Origin: Rosenbergiella epipactidis
GTDB lineage: Bacteria > Pseudomonadota > Gammaproteobacteria > Enterobacterales > Enterobacteriaceae
Length of the DNA stretch: 64,000 nucleotides
Direction: 5' to 3'
Assembly (NCBI RefSeq): GCF_018494055.1
Contig: NZ_JABBFQ010000002.1
Span: forward strand, 62,001-126,000
The notes below the pieces were generated by a model. It was not told the DNA's origin and did no database searches. It saw only the letters and a program-made list of their open reading frames with translations. The position numbers and the translations under genes are program-made. This document shows, piece after piece, positions 54,979-62,356 of this stretch. Each line of letters opens with the position of its first letter. The first letter of the stretch is position 1.

Positions 54979-56049
54979 ATGAGAGGAAGCTTTCCCTCAC
55001 TTAACGCATTGTACTCGGCACTCTTAATGACCACCCTGACGGCACCGATGGCTTTCGCCCAACAACCAGCATCCGCAGCGTTATCCGCAGCCTCCTCACC
55101 TGTAGAGCGGCAACTGGGGGATGGCTTATATGAATTGGCCCTAATTCCCGGACAAAATAAGCTCTATGTTGCGAGTGCACAAAGTTTTAAAGACGTTAAT
55201 GGTGGCGTGATCTATCGTTTGGATCCCACAACACTGGCCATCACCGGTGAGACACACACTGACCTGAAAAACTTCGGCATGGCCATCGATGATAAAGGCC
55301 ACTACTTCTACACCACCAACTCGCTTGATGGGGGGGTTTCGAAGGTCGATACCCAGAGCGGGAAGATTGTCGAACGGCTCTTTTTTAAAGGTAAAGATAA
55401 AGATGGCGATCCTATTGGTGCGCGGGAAATCCTCTTCCACAACAATCAACTCTATATAGGTCGCGTCACCGATCCCGGTTATATCTCGATTGTCGATGCC
55501 CAAACCATGACCTTAAAAGGGAAAATAGAGAATGTCGGCAAATGGGTAACAGGAATAATCTATTCCCCGTCAACTCAACGTATTTATGCGGCGAGTGGCA
55601 GTGGCGAAATGGCGGTGATCAATCCTGCGAATAATAAAATTGAACATCGCTGGAAACCTGATGATGGACAGAAGTACCTGTTCCTCAATATGGCGGAAGA
55701 TCCTACTACCGGACGTTTATTCGTCACCGATAACTCCGAAGGCAAGACGACTTTAGTCTTTGATGAACATTCTGGAAAAGTGATTAAGCGACTCCCGGGT
55801 GATGCCTTAGGGATAAAGTTTAATGCAAAACGTCACGAGGTTTATATTAGCCAGCGTGAATCGAAAAAGGTTATTCAACTGGATGCCACCAGCCTAACGC
55901 CAAAGCACGTTTGGTCATTCGGCGGTCATCCCAACAGCCTGCTGGTGCCACCTGATGGTAATTCGCTGTATGTCACCATCAAACAGGACTTTAACGCGGA
56001 TAACACCACCAAGGGTCCAGATAGCGTGGCGAAAATTTCGCTGAATTAA
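54979..56049 (+). CDS. yncE: YncE-like periplasmic beta-propeller protein
   Basis: Secreted seven-bladed propeller of the YncE family; the E. coli protein is Fur-regulated, periplasmic and of uncertain function, with DNA binding reported in vitro. From the ATG at 54979, with AAGGAG 7 nt upstream, it is 356 aa with a signal peptide ending about AFA at residue 27. Repeats of the type LYVASA, LYIGRV, IYAASG, LFVTDN, VYISQR and LYVTIK mark the blades. An upstream TTG frame from 54955 is not needed. It follows the receptor by 71 nt with no terminator, so both are likely one iron-regulated operon. Confidence 0.9.
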   Translation: MRGSFPSLNALYSALLMTTLTAPMAFAQQPASAALSAASSPVERQLGDGLYELALIPGQNKLYVASAQSFKDVNGGVIYRLDPTTLAITGETHTDLKNFGMAIDDKGHYFYTTNSLDGGVSKVDTQSGKIVERLFFKGKDKDGDPIGAREILFHNNQLYIGRVTDPGYISIVDAQTMTLKGKIENVGKWVTGIIYSPSTQRIYAASGSGEMAVINPANNKIEHRWKPDDGQKYLFLNMAEDPTTGRLFVTDNSEGKTTLVFDEHSGKVIKRLPGDALGIKFNAKRHEVYISQRESKKVIQLDATSLTPKHVWSFGGHPNSLLVPPDGNSLYVTIKQDFNADNTTKGPDSVAKISLN

Positions 56050-56098
56050 CCAGGGTCTTAAGGCTCGTCCCCCCGCTCTACCTTAAAACCTCTCACCT

Positions 56099-56124
56099 AA
56101 AAAAAAGGGGCTTAAATTAGCCCC
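56099..56124. terminator. Terminator between yncE and queA
   Basis: GGGGCT-TAAATT-AGCCCC with a run of A before it. On the minus strand this gives a good hairpin plus eight Ts for queA; on plus the T run is weaker but may also stop yncE transcription. Confidence 0.82.
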
Positions 56125-56147
56125 TGTTTAATTATAGGTGTTCTCCC

Positions 56148-57218
56148 CTAGTCGTCCATCACCTCATTCACCGCTTGCGGGTTTTGGGTAATAAACATGG
56201 CATCACCGTAACTAAAGAAACGATATTGTTGTTCCACCGCTTGCTGATAGGCATTCATAGTATTTTTATAACCCGCAAAGGCAGAGACCAGCATAATCAG
56301 CGTCGATTCGGGCAGGTGGAAATTGGTGATTAACGCATCGATAACTTGATACTGATAACCCGGGTAGATAAAGATCTGCGTATCATCGAAGAAAGGCGCG
56401 ATAAGCGCGTTCTCCGCCGCCTTGGCCGCACTTTCTAAAGAACGTACCGAGGTCGTCCCCACCGCAACCACTTTATTCCCTCGTGCTTTACAGGCCAATA
56501 CGGCATCCACCACCTCTTGCGGGACTTCAGCGTATTCAGCATGCATAATATGATCTTCGATGCTCTCAACCCTTACTGGTTGAAAGGTTCCCGCCCCCAC
56601 ATGTAAGGTGACAAAAGCCGTTTCGATCCCTTTTTGACGCAATGCGTCCAATAAAGGCTGGTCGAAGTGCAGCCCTGCGGTCGGAGCGGCGACGGCACCC
56701 GGTTTCGCGCTATAAACCGTTTGGTAAAGCTCGCGATCAGCCTCTTCATCGGGTCGATCGATATAGGGCGGTAAGGGCATATGGCCGATATGGTTGAGGA
56801 TATCTAATACCTCACGGCTATCGTGGAATTCAATTTCGAACAGCGTATCATGACGAGCGACCATGGTGGCCCGTACATCTAAAGCGTCACCTAATAGCAA
56901 TTCCGTGCCCGGCTTCGGTGCTTTCGAGGCACGAACGTGGGCTAAGACCCGCTTTTCGTCAAGCATCCGCTCCACCAGCATCTCAAGCTTACCGCCACTG
57001 GCTTTTTGACCATAGACCCGAGCGGGGATCACCCGAGTATTATTAAATACCAGCAAATCACCGGGTTGTAACTTATCCAGTACATCGGTGAAGACGCCAT
57101 GCTGTAACTCTCCCGAGGGCCCGTCTAACGATAGCAGTCGGCAAGCGCTCCGCTCAGGTTGTGGATAATGGGCAATTAACGACTCAGGTAAAGCAAAGTT
57201 AAAATCAGCAACGCGCAT
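56148..57218 (-). CDS. queA: S-adenosylmethionine:tRNA ribosyltransferase-isomerase
   Basis: Transfers the ribosyl moiety of SAM to preQ1-tRNA to form epoxyqueuosine. The 356 aa equal E. coli. It shows [36 protein letters not shown], and the signature [13 protein letters not shown] with [14 protein letters not shown]. It normally leads queA-tgt-yajC-secDF. Here it is followed by a terminator and an inserted iron operon, and is thus a single-gene unit. Confidence 0.97.
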   Translation of the reverse strand: MRVADFNFALPESLIAHYPQPERSACRLLSLDGPSGELQHGVFTDVLDKLQPGDLLVFNNTRVIPARVYGQKASGGKLEMLVERMLDEKRVLAHVRASKAPKPGTELLLGDALDVRATMVARHDTLFEIEFHDSREVLDILNHIGHMPLPPYIDRPDEEADRELYQTVYSAKPGAVAAPTAGLHFDQPLLDALRQKGIETAFVTLHVGAGTFQPVRVESIEDHIMHAEYAEVPQEVVDAVLACKARGNKVVAVGTTSVRSLESAAKAAENALIAPFFDDTQIFIYPGYQYQVIDALITNFHLPESTLIMLVSAFAGYKNTMNAYQQAVEQQYRFFSYGDAMFITQNPQAVNEVMDD

Positions 57219-57317
57219 GGTGACTTATTCCGATAAAAATTTAGGCGCACAGTGTAACGGAAAAGAGGGCATTACAGAACCTTTGGCTTTTAGGGCAACT
57301 CAGGTAATAATGGCAGC

Positions 57318-57899
57318 ATGAATTTTCTCGCTCATCTCCACCTCGCCCAGCTCGCCAGCAGCTCCCTCACTGGTAATTTACTGGCGGACTTTGTCCGCGG
57401 CGATCCCGCTGGCCGCTGGTCAGATAGCATTGTGGCTGGGATTCAAATGCACCGTCGGCTGGACAGTCTTTCTGACCAATTGCCAGAGGTCCGTGAAGCG
57501 AAACAACGCTTTACGCCGGAAACTCGCCGCGTCGCCCCCATCGCATTGGATGTGATTTGGGATCATTTTTTAGCCCGCGACTGGTCAGCCTTCCATCCTC
57601 AGCAAAGCTTGGCCGAATTCTGTGCCGTAGCTGAACAGGCCATTGCTCGCGATTTGGCTCAGACGCCTGATAATTTCCAACATCTCAATCGTCTTATCTG
57701 GCAGCAACGTTGGCTAGAACGCTATGCCGAGCCGGAAAATCTGGAGAACGTCTTTCGGCAAATGGCGCAGCGCCGACCGCGTCTTATAATGTTGGCTGAC
57801 TGTTATCAAGATTTCATTACCCACTATCGCGAATTGGAAGCCTTGTTTTACCGTTTTTATCCCCGATTAATGGCACAGGCAACAGAAAAACAGCTTTAA
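57318..57899 (+). CDS. acpH: Acyl carrier protein phosphodiesterase
   Basis: Removes 4'-phosphopantetheine from ACP. The 193 aa equal E. coli AcpH. It has the N-terminal MNFLAHLHLA, NLLADFVRG and GIQMHRRLDSLSDQ metal-binding-type blocks and DVIWDHFLARDW. It is divergent from queA across 99 bp, the conserved arrangement. Confidence 0.95.
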   Translation: MNFLAHLHLAQLASSSLTGNLLADFVRGDPAGRWSDSIVAGIQMHRRLDSLSDQLPEVREAKQRFTPETRRVAPIALDVIWDHFLARDWSAFHPQQSLAEFCAVAEQAIARDLAQTPDNFQHLNRLIWQQRWLERYAEPENLENVFRQMAQRRPRLIMLADCYQDFITHYRELEALFYRFYPRLMAQATEKQL

Positions 57900-57957
57900 A
57901 GTCCCCCGCCACTGCGTGGGTTCTGATACACTGCCTTCGCGCAACAGACGCAGGATC

Positions 57958-57972
57958 GGCTCATCTTGAGCC
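57958..57972. repeat. Small hairpin upstream of the peroxiredoxin gene
   Basis: GGCTCA-TCT-TGAGCC forms a 6-bp stem about 45 nt before the next start codon. It could be an mRNA leader structure or the acpH 3' end. No T run follows. Confidence 0.3.
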
Positions 57973-58014
57973 TGTGTCCTAAAACGATTTTATTCATTAA
58001 CACTTGGAGTATGT

Positions 58015-58617
58015 ATGGTACTTGTGACTCGTTCAGCCCCTGATTTTACCGCTGCGGCAGTTTTAGGTAACGGTGAGATTGTTGAGAATTTTAACTTCCA
58101 TAAGCACATTGCCGGCAAACCTGCCGTACTCTTTTTCTGGCCAATGGATTTCACCTTCGTTTGCCCTTCAGAGCTGATTGCATTCGATAAGCGTTACGCT
58201 GAATTCAAGCAACGCGGTGTGGAAGTCGTTGGCGTTTCTTTCGACTCAGAGTTCGTGCACAACGCATGGCGTAACACGCCAATCGAAAACGGCGGTATTG
58301 GTAAAGTGCAATACGCGATGGTTGCCGATATCAAGCGTGAGATCCAACAAGCTTACGGTATCGAACACCCAGAAGCCGGTGTTGCCCTACGTGGTTCATT
58401 CTTAATCGACAAAGACGGCGTGGTTCGTCATCAAGTCGTGAACGATCTGCCACTTGGCCGTAACGTTGATGAAATGCTGCGTATGGTTGACGCGCTGCAA
58501 TTCCACGAAGAGCACGGCGAAGTCTGCCCTGCACAGTGGGAAAAAGGAAAAGAAGGCATGGGTGCATCACCAGAAGGTGTTGCGAAGTACCTGTCTCAAA
58601 ACGCGGCGAAGTTATAA
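58015..58617 (+). CDS. Typical 2-Cys peroxiredoxin (AhpC/TSA family)
   Basis: Reduces hydrogen peroxide and organic peroxides through a peroxidatic cysteine. The 200 aa contain the active-site motif MDFTFVCPSELIAF (Cys about 51), a catalytic Arg region further on, GVSFDSEFVHNAWR, GSFLIDKDGVVRHQ, and the resolving Cys in GEVCPAQWEKG (about 170). The FVCP plus VCPAQW pair marks the typical 2-Cys class. It is longer than and distinct from E. coli AhpC; related genes sit beside acpH in several Enterobacterales. The reductase (AhpF or thioredoxin) is not encoded nearby. Confidence 0.93.
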   Translation: MVLVTRSAPDFTAAAVLGNGEIVENFNFHKHIAGKPAVLFFWPMDFTFVCPSELIAFDKRYAEFKQRGVEVVGVSFDSEFVHNAWRNTPIENGGIGKVQYAMVADIKREIQQAYGIEHPEAGVALRGSFLIDKDGVVRHQVVNDLPLGRNVDEMLRMVDALQFHEEHGEVCPAQWEKGKEGMGASPEGVAKYLSQNAAKL

Positions 58618-58623
58618 TCGCCT

Positions 58624-58647
58624 TGCCCCCTAAGACGTTAGGGGGCA
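58624..58647. terminator. Hairpin after the peroxiredoxin gene
   Basis: TGCCCCCTAA-GACG-TTAGGGGGCA is a perfect 10-bp stem, 6 nt past the stop, without a T run. It may be a terminator assisted by other factors or a stabilising 3' structure. Confidence 0.6.
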
Positions 58648-59129
58648 CTCACTTCGTGTAAGGAATTTTCGCGCCGTAAACTATCTCTTTGCAGCCCTTT
58701 TGCTTACTTTTCTCTTTCTAGCCTCTACTTTTACCCACAAAATAAATACTCGAAAATCTCCGAGTCAGAATAGCATCTAGCATCAATTGGTACAGACCTA
58801 GTAATAAATATAATAAATGAATTGAAATTAACGATAACCGATTATAAAAATCTTACCTTATTATTTTCTCTGATAAAAATTCGACCATAAAATTCTGAAA
58901 AAACAACCCAATCGGCGATGAGGTTACCAATATTGATATAGATCAAAAATAAAACCCTGTATATATGATTGTATTATTTTTCAGATCTGAATAAATATAA
59001 AAACCCTGAATATTTTTTTAGAGGATTCGATAAAATTATAGTAACTCACTCGAGGCTAAATGGGTGATGGAGGGCTATGGATTACACTAATTTCACATAC
59101 TACCGTATATAAAAAAGGATTGATTTTAT
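58648..59129. other. AT-rich left flank of the toxin island
   Basis: About 480 bp with very low GC and many stop codons in all frames. No gene, tRNA or integrase remnant is recognised. The base composition changes abruptly after the peroxiredoxin hairpin. It presumably holds the promoter for the lysozyme gene at 59130. Confidence 0.55.
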
Positions 59130-59912
59130 ATGCCCACAAAATATTCCGTGGGACTTATTGCGACGAATAAGCGCAGTGATGTGATAACCATTCAAAAGTT
59201 ATTAGTCAAACAGGGGTTTTCATTAAAAATTGATGGTCTATGTGGGAATGAAACAATAAATTCTATTAGAGAATTTCAAAAGAGACTAATGATTTATCCC
59301 AATTCCTACGTTGACATCAATGGGAAAACGTTGAGATTTTTGAATAGCAACAAAATGACTATACTCAATAATTTAAATTTTCATTCTGTAGGCATAGGTA
59401 GAAAATTCGATGTAACGACGTTAAGACTGAGTCAATCCGGTATTAATCTATTAAAAAATTATGAAAGTCTTAGATTAAAAATTTATGATGACCAAACCGG
59501 AAAAGAAATCAGCCACTACATTAAAGGGGCGACAATAGGTTATGGTTATTTAATAAGAAATACATCAGAGTTTGAAGAGTATAAAAATGGAATTAGTATC
59601 AGTCAGGCAGAATTGTTGTTTAGCAAAGTTTTAGTAATTCATCAAAATGCGGTTAAAAAACATGTGAAAGTTAACCTCACTCAACGTCAATTCGATGCGT
59701 TAACAATTTTATGCTATAACATCGGTATAGGGAATAACTCAAGAGGGTTCGGTGGCTCAACCGTTATCAAGATCATCAATGGAGAGAGCTCAGAGAATCT
59801 TAATTTAGCTTGGAAGGTGTGGAATAAAAGTCAAGGTAGTATTAGTTTAGGATTAATAAAACGCAGAGAGACTGAATTGAAAATTTATTATAAGGCTAAT
59901 TATACAAGATAA
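59130..59912 (+). CDS. GH24 muramidase with N-terminal peptidoglycan-binding domain (candidate antibacterial effector)
   Basis: 260 aa, no signal peptide. Residues about 15-70 form a PG_binding_1-type domain ([35 protein letters not shown]). Residues about 100-255 form a T4/GH24 lysozyme: catalytic Glu112 in NYESLRLKIYDD, Asp120/121, Thr135 in ATIGYGYLI, then QFDALTILCYNIGIG and the C-terminal GLIKRRETELKIYY. It should cleave the MurNAc-GlcNAc bond. No holin or spanin lies nearby, so a phage lysis cassette is unlikely. The stop overlaps the next start (TAATG), coupling it to a small exported protein. AAGGA precedes the ATG. Very AT-rich, probably acquired. A stray phage endolysin is the alternative. 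Confidence 0.85.
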   Translation: MPTKYSVGLIATNKRSDVITIQKLLVKQGFSLKIDGLCGNETINSIREFQKRLMIYPNSYVDINGKTLRFLNSNKMTILNNLNFHSVGIGRKFDVTTLRLSQSGINLLKNYESLRLKIYDDQTGKEISHYIKGATIGYGYLIRNTSEFEEYKNGISISQAELLFSKVLVIHQNAVKKHVKVNLTQRQFDALTILCYNIGIGNNSRGFGGSTVIKIINGESSENLNLAWKVWNKSQGSISLGLIKRRETELKIYYKANYTR

Positions 59913-60283
59913 TGGAAAAATATAAATTATTTCTATTCTTTTTCTTCACGCTGATGTCGAGTTTTACCTACGCTAAATCGTTTTCTCACTTTGAAGGAAA
60001 AAAATTTAAAGCAACGATTGAATACAATTGCCATGAGGGTAACCTCACATGTAATAACGTCCACCTGAACTCTACAAATATTATTGATAATTCCACGATC
60101 AGTCTCGACGGCGAGACGATAAATACTAACTGCCCAGATATCTGTAATTTTCGAGGGTATAAATTTAAAAATGGTAAATATAATTATGCCTTTTATCCTA
60201 GCTTAACAGGGGACAGTTTGTGGGATTATGTAGTAACGTTGAATGACAAAGTGATTGCTAAGGACTTAGGTATAATGAAATAG
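59912..60283 (+). CDS. Small exported cysteine-rich protein, candidate immunity to the GH24 muramidase
   Basis: 123 aa with a clear signal peptide (LFLFFFFTLMSSFTYA, cleavage about residue 21). The mature part has four cysteines (40, 47, 74, 78), enough for two disulfides, as expected in the periplasm. I recognise no named family. Its first base is the last base of the upstream stop codon, so the two are co-translated. A periplasmic partner coupled to a cytoplasmically made cell-wall hydrolase is the standard arrangement for immunity proteins. Function is inferred from position, size and export only. Confidence 0.7.
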   Translation: MEKYKLFLFFFFTLMSSFTYAKSFSHFEGKKFKATIEYNCHEGNLTCNNVHLNSTNIIDNSTISLDGETINTNCPDICNFRGYKFKNGKYNYAFYPSLTGDSLWDYVVTLNDKVIAKDLGIMK

Positions 60284-60732
60284 TCGGTAAAGTTATAATT
60301 ATGCAGACGCAGTACTTAGCAATGAGAAATGATATTTTTATGTGCAGTTAAACTTGGATAGATTCACTTCGTTATACACAGATAGCAAAAAAACACTATT
60401 TTGATTTAACCATTCTCCAAATCTAGACGAATATCTCATATTACATGGTCTTACCCAGTAATGGTGAATACACGACTAAGTGAGTCAACGCTAAAACAGA
60501 TTATTACTCCTGACAATAAAAAATTCAGTGACCGCCCTATTATAATTCATCGCTATGTTAATCGATCTTACACGCCTTAGGACTTTTTATATAGCAGACT
60601 ATTATACCTAGAAAAATCTCTCGATAAGCCTGATTTTTCTAAAAAACTTTCACCTACCCCGCTTTAACGTCAAGGAAATGTCAGAACACTTCGTAATATA
60701 GTTGATTCTGGATAGATTAAGGATGATAAAAA
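60284..60732. other. AT-rich spacer between the two toxin-partner pairs, possible gene debris
   Basis: About 450 bp with no credible gene. One frame stays open from about 60415 to 60574 (ending RPIIIHRYVNRSYTP) but has no ribosome site and no family I know. It may be the decayed end of a former gene. The promoter of the second pair may lie near its right end. Confidence 0.45.
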
Positions 60733-61380
60733 ATGCTAGAGCCAAAAAAAGGAAGACTGACATTTCGGGCAGAAGGGAATAATATAAAATCAAGTAGAGA
60801 TTATTCCAAAAAAATACACTGGCCTGGGAACTCTCTATCTTGCCGGAAAGATCATTCAGGCGTCACAATTGGTAGAGGGTTTGACCTCGGCGATAGAAAT
60901 CAAACTAGCGTACTCATTACGTTAAAAAAAGCGGGTATAGAAAATAAAAAGGCCGAAGCAATTTCTAAGGGTGCCAAAAAGAAAGGATGTTTAGCCTATA
61001 ACTTCGTCCTTGAAAACAGGGAGTCCATTGAAGAAACAACAGATATTCAGCAGTTAAGATTATTTGAGATAACTTATAAAGAACTAGAAAAAGATGTTGA
61101 AAGAATAAGTAAGTTACGCAAAAATATTCGCGATTACCATTCTAATCCGTATACCCTACCAGATTTAGCTTGGGAAAATATTCCTGATAAAATTAAAGAG
61201 GTACTTATCGACCTTAGATACCGAGGAGACTACACGCCACAAGTCAGAGAACTTATACAAAAAATGACTTACGATGGAGATATAGAGGGCTTCGGAAAAG
61301 CCATCTCTAATAGAAGCTTTTGGATAAAAGTACCTAATGATAGATTTAATCGGAGAGTTGAGTACTATGAAAAAAATTAA
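60733..61380 (+). CDS. Pesticin-type muramidase domain protein (candidate antibacterial effector)
   Basis: 215 aa, no signal peptide. The N-terminal third has the lysozyme-like pattern of the pesticin C-terminal domain family: GRLTFRAEGNN (Glu14), then DHSGVTIGRGFDLG with Thr45 and Asp51. The 6-residue Thr-Asp spacing equals that of the pesticin catalytic Thr and Asp. The rest is helical and ends RFNRRVEYYEKN. It lacks a receptor-binding or translocation domain, so unlike pesticin it is a bare enzyme domain that would need a secretion system such as T6SS. AAGGATG precedes the ATG. The 3' end overlaps the next gene by 14 nt. Base composition is strongly AT-rich. Confidence 0.75.
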   Translation: MLEPKKGRLTFRAEGNNIKSSRDYSKKIHWPGNSLSCRKDHSGVTIGRGFDLGDRNQTSVLITLKKAGIENKKAEAISKGAKKKGCLAYNFVLENRESIEETTDIQQLRLFEITYKELEKDVERISKLRKNIRDYHSNPYTLPDLAWENIPDKIKEVLIDLRYRGDYTPQVRELIQKMTYDGDIEGFGKAISNRSFWIKVPNDRFNRRVEYYEKN

Positions 61381-61717
61381 ACTTTCGCTTTTAATTATGA
61401 TTTTTTCATTTAACGTTAATGCGGCTTTCACAGAGCCAGAAATGAGTCAACTCAATGAAATAAACAACAAATATATTAATAAAGAGATTGAGTCTAAGGA
61501 AATTCTAAAATTAGCCATAAAAGAATCAATAGCTAACCTACCATCAGAAAAAACAAATATTCTAAAATTACACGAGCTGTGGAGTCAGGCTACTAAAATA
61601 AAATGTAGGCTTGCCATCCTTGAATCACTCAATACTGATGCGGAAACAGCAAGTAAATACGAATGTCTGGCTAATGAATACATTGCTGAAGCTAATTTCT
61701 TGAAGAGTACATATTAA
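61367..61717 (+). CDS. Exported LprI-like (DUF1311) protein, candidate lysozyme-inhibitor immunity protein
   Basis: 116 aa from the ATG at 61367, inside the end of the muramidase gene, with GGAGAG upstream. Signal peptide about residues 1-19 (ending VNA). The C-terminal half resembles the LprI/DUF1311 lysozyme-inhibitor family: Trp72, then Cys80, then Cys100-Leu with a helical Ala/Leu tail. The two cysteines could form the family's disulfide. Pairing a muramidase with an exported lysozyme-inhibitor-type protein by overlap strongly suggests immunity. The match to LprI is by motif only. Confidence 0.72.
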   Translation: MKKIKLSLLIMIFSFNVNAAFTEPEMSQLNEINNKYINKEIESKEILKLAIKESIANLPSEKTNILKLHELWSQATKIKCRLAILESLNTDAETASKYECLANEYIAEANFLKSTY

Positions 61718-62356
61718 ACGCATAGGGGAAAGAGTATAGAATAGTCCAATGCATTGGTACTCAGGAAGGAGTGATACTAAGAATCAATACTGAGTAAGGT
61801 CGGTTTAATCCTGTCGGACAGTCAAGTTGAATGATGAACCGTAACGGCCTAATGATTGGCTACGTATCAGCGATTTTGTTTGCTCCTCACAAAGCCGTTC
61901 TGGCTTGTCGAAAACCCTCACAATACTTTCTCGCGTAGTAAACGTACATGGCCTTCAATCAACGCAGAAGGATACTTTGTCGTCTTATTTTTTACTACTC
62001 TAGATGCTTTCGTTTCACTGCTAGCAGGGAGATACCCCTTAACGATAATCATGATATGAGGCTGATTCAGGGTCATCAGACACTAAAGCTAAAAAAGGGC
62101 CGGGGAGCGCGCCATTACCCAAAATTCACGACAAATTTTCATGTTTAGTATTGTGAAAAGTACCAGAAAAAATGCAATGATGAACGTTGTGTGTAGGATG
62201 TTTCATAAACAACCTATTCTTTAGTTTGTTTTTAGATACTTCTTCACATGAATTGATCATGTCGAGTTTGATATAAACAGATTAGTGTAGGTTTAGGTAT
62301 ACTATGAAAGTCGAATTTAAGAAAAATATTTTATGTAAAAAGGACTTACGACAATA
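61718..62356. other. Right flank of the toxin island, no supported gene
   Basis: About 640 bp without a convincing gene. Overlapping short frames at 61856-62148 (plus) and 61918-62052 (minus) have no ribosome sites or family resemblance. GC rises irregularly in the middle (around 62090-62110), as if fragments of different origin were joined. The ybdG promoter is expected near the right end; AAAAAGGA lies about 14 nt before its ATG. Confidence 0.45.

Noticed and set aside
58648-59129. CRISPR or repeat array in the AT-rich flank
   Set aside because: No regularly spaced direct repeats are present; the region is simply AT-rich.
59130-60283. Phage lysis cassette (endolysin plus spanin or holin)
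   Set aside because: The partner has a cleavable signal and four cysteines rather than holin helices or an Rz-type layout. No phage genes surround it, and a second muramidase pair follows.
61918-62052. A 44-codon minus-strand frame beginning MIIVKGYLPAS
   Set aside because: No Shine-Dalgarno, no recognised family, and it overlaps equally unsupported frames on the other strand. Treated as chance or debris.
61856-62148. Overlapping plus-strand frames of 66-67 codons right of the toxin island
   Set aside because: No ribosome sites, mutually overlapping, and no family resemblance. I looked for transposase-like motifs and found none.
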